A stretch of DNA of 26,377 nucleotides, from the NCBI GenBank assembly GCA_958430865.1, contig CAUDNR010004271.1, positions 32,577 to 58,953 on the forward strand, read 5' to 3'. Within the stretch, counting starts at the first letter, position 1. Each line of letters opens with the position of its first letter. This DNA is from Entrophospora sp. SA101. Lineage: Eukaryota; Glomeromycota; Glomeromycetes; Entrophosporales; Entrophosporaceae. Of the stretch, positions 21,743-26,377 are shown piece by piece. Below the pieces are notes generated by a model. It searched no databases, had not been told where the DNA came from, and saw only the letters and a list, made by a program, of their open reading frames with translations. Made by a program: the position numbers and the translations under genes.

Positions 21743-22410
21743 TATAAATTTATTGTTACTTACGATTGAAAGGGTGAAATATATGTAGCATACTTGCAAT
21801 GTCTTCTAGATTGTCGATTTGTAAATTGGATTTATATTTCGCTAGAACTATTCTTTTTTATCTAGGATCCTTATTGACAAGATTGTTTTGCTGACTTTGT
21901 AACCGCGTGCTTCGGCGCCAAGATCATTGTCATCGGCTTTTAGGTTCAACAGCTTCGACTGCATTTGTTGTCCGCTTTTCTGACTTTGTAATTAAGGGTG
22001 CTACTTTATTATACGTCATCGGTTCATTGTCCGCTCCGAGTAAATAAAAAATAAGCTTACAATAATTATTTAACATCAACCAGTGTTTTTTTCTCTTGCT
22101 CTGGTTCTCAAATAATACTTACTCTAGAAATTGGTTTATGTTATTTATATTTGATTGAAATCAAAGTGTGGTGTGAATTTATTGTCTTTTACATTATATA
22201 GGTAATCATGTTCATCTCCATAAGATTCTTTATCACAAGAACAAACAAATAGTTGGTAAATTATTATTATTATCATTAATATGGAATAAATCCCCAAAGG
22301 TAAAAAAGTAGAATAACTAGGCGGGAAAACTGTTCTTAGACTAATGTTGTTTGATGAGATGTTACAAAAGTTGTAAAACTATTATGTTCAAAAAAGACGC
22401 AAGTAAAATT

Positions 22411-22450
22411 GCTTTGAAGTCTTCTTTTTTGCTTTGAAGTCTTCTTTTTT
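22411..22450 (+). repeat. Perfect 20-bp tandem duplication
   Basis: GCTTTGAAGTCTTCTTTTTT is repeated exactly, head to tail, at 22411-22430 and 22431-22450. It may be recent or an assembly artefact. Confidence 0.95.
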
Positions 22451-23191
22451 ATATTTTTCTTGTGCATCCCGATCTCTCCTTCCCAAGATGCTAATTTTTT
22501 CTTTGGCTGAATACAAATTCAGTTTCCACACACTCATTTATTATTAAACTCGGATATTTCTTATATTAATATTGATAACACGATACATGATCAAGTGCTT
22601 TATGTTCTAGGGTCGACTAATTTTAGTGTTGACCTACGTATACATAATTATCATCAAATGAAGTTTTTACGCGAAAACTTTTTATAATATCAAATTACTG
22701 TGTAAACTTTGGTCTTCGCTTGAAAAAGCAAGGGAAAATAAAACTCTGATAGAATCATTATTTTTATTAAATTAATCTTTAATAAACTTTTAAAAATAAA
22801 ACCGTTGTCTTTATTTTCTTGTTTAAGGCGCTTTAATAAAAGCAACAAGTGTAGTGCCTTGGCAAAAGATAACAATTGTGGAGCATGGGTAAAAATCACG
22901 TTTTATTTGCAAGCAAGGCTAGGATTAACGTTGGTTAACTAGTGGCGTTAATGAAGTATTGTCCAATGGTTAATTGAAAGTAATGGTAGTATTATTAGTA
23001 TTATTGTAATCGTAAACGTAAGGTTGTTAAACAAGCTACTGAATTTATAAACCAAAACAATATAAACAAGGATAAGCGACTGAAATAAATCGATTGCAAA
23101 TGAATAAAAGGAAGCCTTTGAGCTTTGTAAAAGAGGTGATAAGAAAGAACTAATTGACAAGCACTGAATTGCTAGCAATTAATTGACAAGA

Positions 23192-23236
23192 GTAGCCCAA
23201 AAGTTAAGCCGTAATCGGCATTAACCAAAGAGCTAC
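23192..23236. other. Potential stable hairpin in intergenic DNA
   Basis: Outer arms GTAGC and GCTAC, an internal loop, then near-palindromic TTAAGCCG-TAAT-CGGC(A)TTAA. It is much more GC-rich than its surroundings. Read on the minus strand it contains GTAGCTCTTTGGTTAATGC, which resembles a tRNA D-arm/A-box, but I see no convincing B-box or acceptor stem. Confidence 0.4.
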
Positions 23237-23424
23237 CCTAAATATCACCATTTAACAAGGATAAAATTTTATTACTTCAAAATTTAGAAATGAAATAAAA
23301 ATAAAATGAATTTATACTGGAGATTAAATTAGTCATTCATTGATTCTTTCTTTTAATTACTAGAATCTAATGTTTATTAATTAAAAAATATTGTTAGTAA
23401 TAATTAATGGATAGCAATTTCCAA

Positions 23425-24933
23425 TTAATTAATAATGAAATTTTGTCCACCTTCATTAAAACCAAGGTTATTTAACAAACTATCATTACTAGCATAACTT
23501 TTTAAGCTTTTAGATTTAGCAATCTCTTCATCTAATATTCTACTTGTATGGTATGCGTCTGGATGTGGTTTGTGTACTTGTTGTGAACCACCACCACCAC
23601 CAGCAGTAGTATTATTATTTTTAAAAACTTCACTATGCTTATTTTTAGCAAAGACAAAAAGCTCTCTCCAATAGTTGGTCTTTTTGATGGATCCACATCC
23701 CAACACTTCTCCATCATTTGTGCATAATCATCAGGCATTTCAGGTAATATTGGTGGTCGTAAACCTTCTTCACATATATCAAAAATTAAACAGTGATCAT
23801 GAGCTCTATCATCAAATGGTGGATGACCTGCAAATATTTCCCACATTAACATCCCAACACTATAGATATCTGATTCTTTGGTGTTATTTTTGCCTCTAAG
23901 TAGTTCAGGTGCAACATATGATACAATTCCATAGACTTTATTTGATGATTTTTCATCAACTGGTCCACATAATCCCAAATCTGTAATATAACAATTACCT
24001 CTTTCCATTAATATATTACCACTATGTAAATCACAATGGATTAAATCTTTTTTGTGGATATCATTCAATGCATTACATAAATATCTAAAAATTGTAATTC
24101 TGTCTTTCAATGTTAAATTTAAATGATTTTTTTGCAAATGACCCCTTAAATTTCCTTCTGGACGATAATTTAAAACAATTACATAATTTCCATTATCTGG
24201 GAATTTAGTTATACCATGGCACTTAATAATCAACCCTGATTTAATTTTACAATAATTCATTGCCTGAAAATAAATATAAAATCAATTAACATTAGATAAT
24301 ATAGTATTGTTTAAATGGCAGCTACCAACCTCATCAAAAAAGCCTTTTCCTGGATTACTTGAATCATTTAAATTTTTTAATGCTACTTTTCGTCTCCCAG
24401 AGTAACTAAATTCTTTTTTATTTTCATGTAATCAAATATTCTTCCCCTTGTCCATGTAGCCTTATAAATAGAACTAAACCCACCTTCAGTTAACTTTGTT
24501 ATATCCTCAAATTGCTCAAAAGGTATCCATTCTAAAATATATCCTGGCAAAGATGATTTTATTTGACATTGTTGAATAAAATTATCAACTGTGTTATTTC
24601 CAGATGTCCAAGTGGTGAAAAGATTCTGTAATTGTAAATTAATACAACCTTCACAGAATCTATCAGAGTATCTTGTTGATTTACACCTGTTACATTCTTT
24701 TGGTTTTCCCCATTTATATCTTGCATTCCTTAACTCAAAACTATAAATAAAATCTTCTTTACAAAATTCCTTTTCATTTTTTCAGAAAGCTCCTTGTTCT
24801 CTTTGACTAATGAAAGAATATAATCTTTTTTACTTTCACTTTTAGAATTACTCTGAGCATTATTATACATTTCAACATTAATGTTAAGTACAAATTCCCT
24901 TCTTTCTGGTGATAATAATTTATTATATGACAT
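23425..24933 (-). pseudogene. Rhizophagus-type protein kinase with three frameshifts
   Basis: The minus-strand order is: MSYNKLLSPERREF start (24933); a coiled, Lys/Glu-rich leader; a Cys ribbon CNRC..(12)..CEGC; TWTSGN and ILEWIPFEQFEDITKL; a glycine loop EGGFSSIYKATW; VALKNLNDSS with the beta-3 Lys; GT-AG intron 24329-24264; then HCDLHSGNIL, TDLGLCG (in place of DFG), YVAPELLRG and CW..DPSKRPT. A tail with HPDAYHTSRIL ends at 23425. The Cys ribbon plus kinase layout matches the expanded kinase family of arbuscular mycorrhizal fungi. Three frame breaks occur: near 24772-24777 (a T run), near 24412-24422 (a T run) and near 23661-23668 (an extra AG within GAGAG). The catalytic Lys and Asp are present. 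It is either a recent pseudogene or a real gene damaged by homopolymer sequencing errors. Confidence 0.85.
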
Positions 24934-24949
24934 TATAAAAATATAAAAT

Positions 24950-25943
24950 ATAAAACTTGGCTTGATGTAATGAGGAAACATACATTATTTCGTTGAGAAC
25001 TGAATGGCGTGTAACAAACAATTCTCTGCTTTTGGTAAAAAAATTTCCCTATAGGGATAGTTATCCATCCACATGGTATAATATAAAATATAAATCTTGA
25101 ATAAAAATTGCATTATTTAAAGAACTACTTTGACATCAACAAAATTCATCAAAAAGCTTTAGTAATCGATTCATCGTGATTTTAATGCCTCAACAATAAA
25201 AAATATTAAAAATTTTCTTTTTCTTTGTTTATAATCCTTACTATTTTTAAAACTTCAAAATTAAAACTCACAAACACCTGCATCTAAACTTGTCTCATGT
25301 AAAAGTCATTCTAGTACCAATATTGACAAGTCTGTGTGTTTCAATTTCAAACACTCTAGCACATTATTTAATATTGTTGAGTATTGATATTACGTGTAGT
25401 TAACTTTAAGGTCAAAAATTCGAAAAAAAATCAATTTAACACAACTCGTATGTATGTTTTTATGAAATGTAATAATTTTAATTTGTAAAAAAGATGATAC
25501 ATTTTTAATTTGAAAAAAAAAAGTGCACGGAAAAAAAATTTAAGTAGAATTACTTCTAACATTTGTAAACTTCCCATGATAATTATCCTTTATGCATCAT
25601 TGCAATGTATATACAATAATAATAATTCTTTATTCATTCCAAGGACACATTTGGAACTTTTGATAATCCTATTTTATCATTATCATTATTGCTTGGTTGT
25701 ATCAAGTGTTTTCATATGTATCAAGCGTTTTTACTTAAAAGGTTTTTTATTTTGGTCATATCGTCAAAACGGCTCTAGTGAGAAACTACATTTAGTCAAT
25801 ACTTTAATTTTACGTCAATGACTAAAAAGTCAAGTTTCATCATACATCACATCATTAATTATTATATAATAATTTATTATTATTGGAGTTGCTTTTTTAC
25901 TCAAAATATTTATTCGATGTAATTAAGGGGTATCTTTTATATA
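24950..25943. other. AT-rich intergenic DNA upstream of the kinase
   Basis: A perfect 12-bp palindrome TCCCTATAGGGA lies at 25046-25057, about 115 nt upstream of the kinase start. A plus-strand frame at 25510-25821 is compositionally random. Nothing else is recognisable. Confidence 0.5.
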
Positions 25944-25945
25944 TA

Positions 25946-26377
25946 CAGCGTGTTTCAAAAAAAATGGCGCGCATAATGTAAATTTATTTTGAAAATTTTT
26001 GAAATAAAAAAAATTTTTTTATTTTTTTGACGTGCAAACTTTGTAAAAGATGGTTATTGCAAAATTAGAAGCACAACGTAAAACAATTTTACATTTTTGG
26101 ATGAATGGTGTCCATTTACCAAAAGAAATACATGAAATATCAAAAATACCCCTTCGTACTATTCAAAGAAATTTAAAAAAATTAAAAGAGACAGGCACTA
26201 TCGAACATAAAGGCGGCAATGGTCGTCCATCCAAGGTTACACACACTTTTGCACGTTCTATTGGGCAAGTTATTCGCCACAATAGTGCTGTTTCAACACG
26301 ACAACTTGCAATAAAACTTCAAGAAACGCATAATGCATCAATTTCCCATCCTACTGTATGGAGACATATGAAAAAAA
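25946..26377 (+). mobile_element. 5' end of a Tc1/mariner-type transposon
   Basis: A terminus starting CAGCGTGTTTCAAAAAAAAT is preceded by TA (25944-25945), the expected Tc1/mariner target. About 100 nt of AT-rich leader precede the transposase ATG. The 3' end is beyond the window. Confidence 0.85.
26050..26377 (+). CDS. Tc1/mariner-type transposase, N-terminal part
   Basis: The first 109 codons are open and run off the window. Residues about 5-45 form a first helix-turn-helix (ILHFWMNGVHLPKEIHEIS, then IPLRTIQRNLKKLKETG). The linker HKGGNGRPSKVT (54-64) carries the GRP minor-groove hook typical of Tc1 transposases. A second helix-turn-helix begins about residue 65 (STRQLAIKLQET.., ISHPTVWRHMK). 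The DDE/D catalytic domain is not in the window, so activity cannot be judged. There are no stops or frameshifts in the visible part, unlike the other element remnants here, suggesting it is younger. Confidence 0.88.
   Translation, partial: MVIAKLEAQRKTILHFWMNGVHLPKEIHEISKIPLRTIQRNLKKLKETGTIEHKGGNGRPSKVTHTFARSIGQVIRHNSAVSTRQLAIKLQETHNASISHPTVWRHMKK

Larger units (their letters stand above)
20250..23420. other. Long AT-rich intergenic region
   Basis: About 3.2 kb between the membrane protein gene and the kinase gene. It holds a possible exon remnant (20868-21053), a TCTA microsatellite (21472-21490), one partial copy of the dispersed motif (21715-21742), a somewhat GC-richer patch with a repeated CTGACTTTGTAA word (21880-22035), a perfect 20-bp tandem duplication (22411-22450) and a strong potential hairpin (23192-23236). 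No tRNA or rRNA gene is recognisable. Confidence 0.6.

Noticed and set aside
23160..23240. tRNA gene on the minus strand
   Set aside because: The D-arm-like segment has no B-box (GGTTCRANTCC) or 7-bp acceptor stem, so I list it only as a hairpin.
25046..25057. 12-bp palindrome TCCCTATAGGGA as an operator
   Set aside because: A single short palindrome upstream of a probable pseudogene, with no second copy or known factor.
25510..25821. 103-codon plus-strand frame
   Set aside because: Composition follows the AT-rich background and there is no motif or splice context.

Overview
The window is an AT-rich eukaryotic (fungal) sequence. Genes are split by short GT-AG introns of roughly 50 to 130 nt. 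The gene complement strongly suggests an arbuscular mycorrhizal fungus (Glomeromycotina, Rhizophagus-like): Crinkler-type gene remnants, members of the expanded kinase family with the HCDLHSGNIL catalytic loop, and a dense load of small DNA transposons. The organism assignment is an inference from family style, not a database match. A 10-nt run of N at 11658-11667 shows that this is a draft assembly.

Layout. (1) 1-3190: a transposon-associated ORF fragment, then a decayed Crinkler-type gene (copy A, minus strand), interrupted by one miniature transposon and followed by a second that has a third nested inside it. (2) 3970-10774: a compact block of conserved housekeeping genes. These are a MIA40-like gene (minus) that lacks its last structural cysteine, an RNPS1-like SR/RRM gene (plus), CWC22 (plus, 7 exons, 592 aa), and RLI1/ABCE1 (minus, 9 exons, 602 aa). 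CWC22 and RLI1 converge with 170 nt between them. I rebuilt both splice models exon by exon and every phase closes. (3) 10775-15183: mostly non-coding, with an assembly gap, a diverged duplication and weak gene remnants. (4) 15184-17195: a second Crinkler-type copy (B, plus), in inverted orientation to copy A and carrying different disabling mutations. (5) 17215-18740: an 816-bp inverted-repeat element abutting a kinase pseudogene that is itself split by a 177-bp miniature transposon. (6) 19581-20248: a two-exon small membrane protein of unknown function. (7) 20250-23420: long AT-rich intergenic DNA. (8) 23425-24933: a kinase gene with three apparent frameshifts. (9) 25946-26377: the 5' end of a Tc1/mariner-type element with an open transposase frame running off the window.

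Functional reading. RNPS1 and CWC22 both act at the spliceosome/exon junction complex and sit in tandem about 150-250 nt apart. RLI1 recycles ribosomes and carries two Fe-S clusters. The accessory regions record repeated transposon insertion into duplicated effector-like and kinase genes. The paralogous copies preserve the empty sites and unmutated frames, which allows several insertions and lesions to be dated relative to the duplications.
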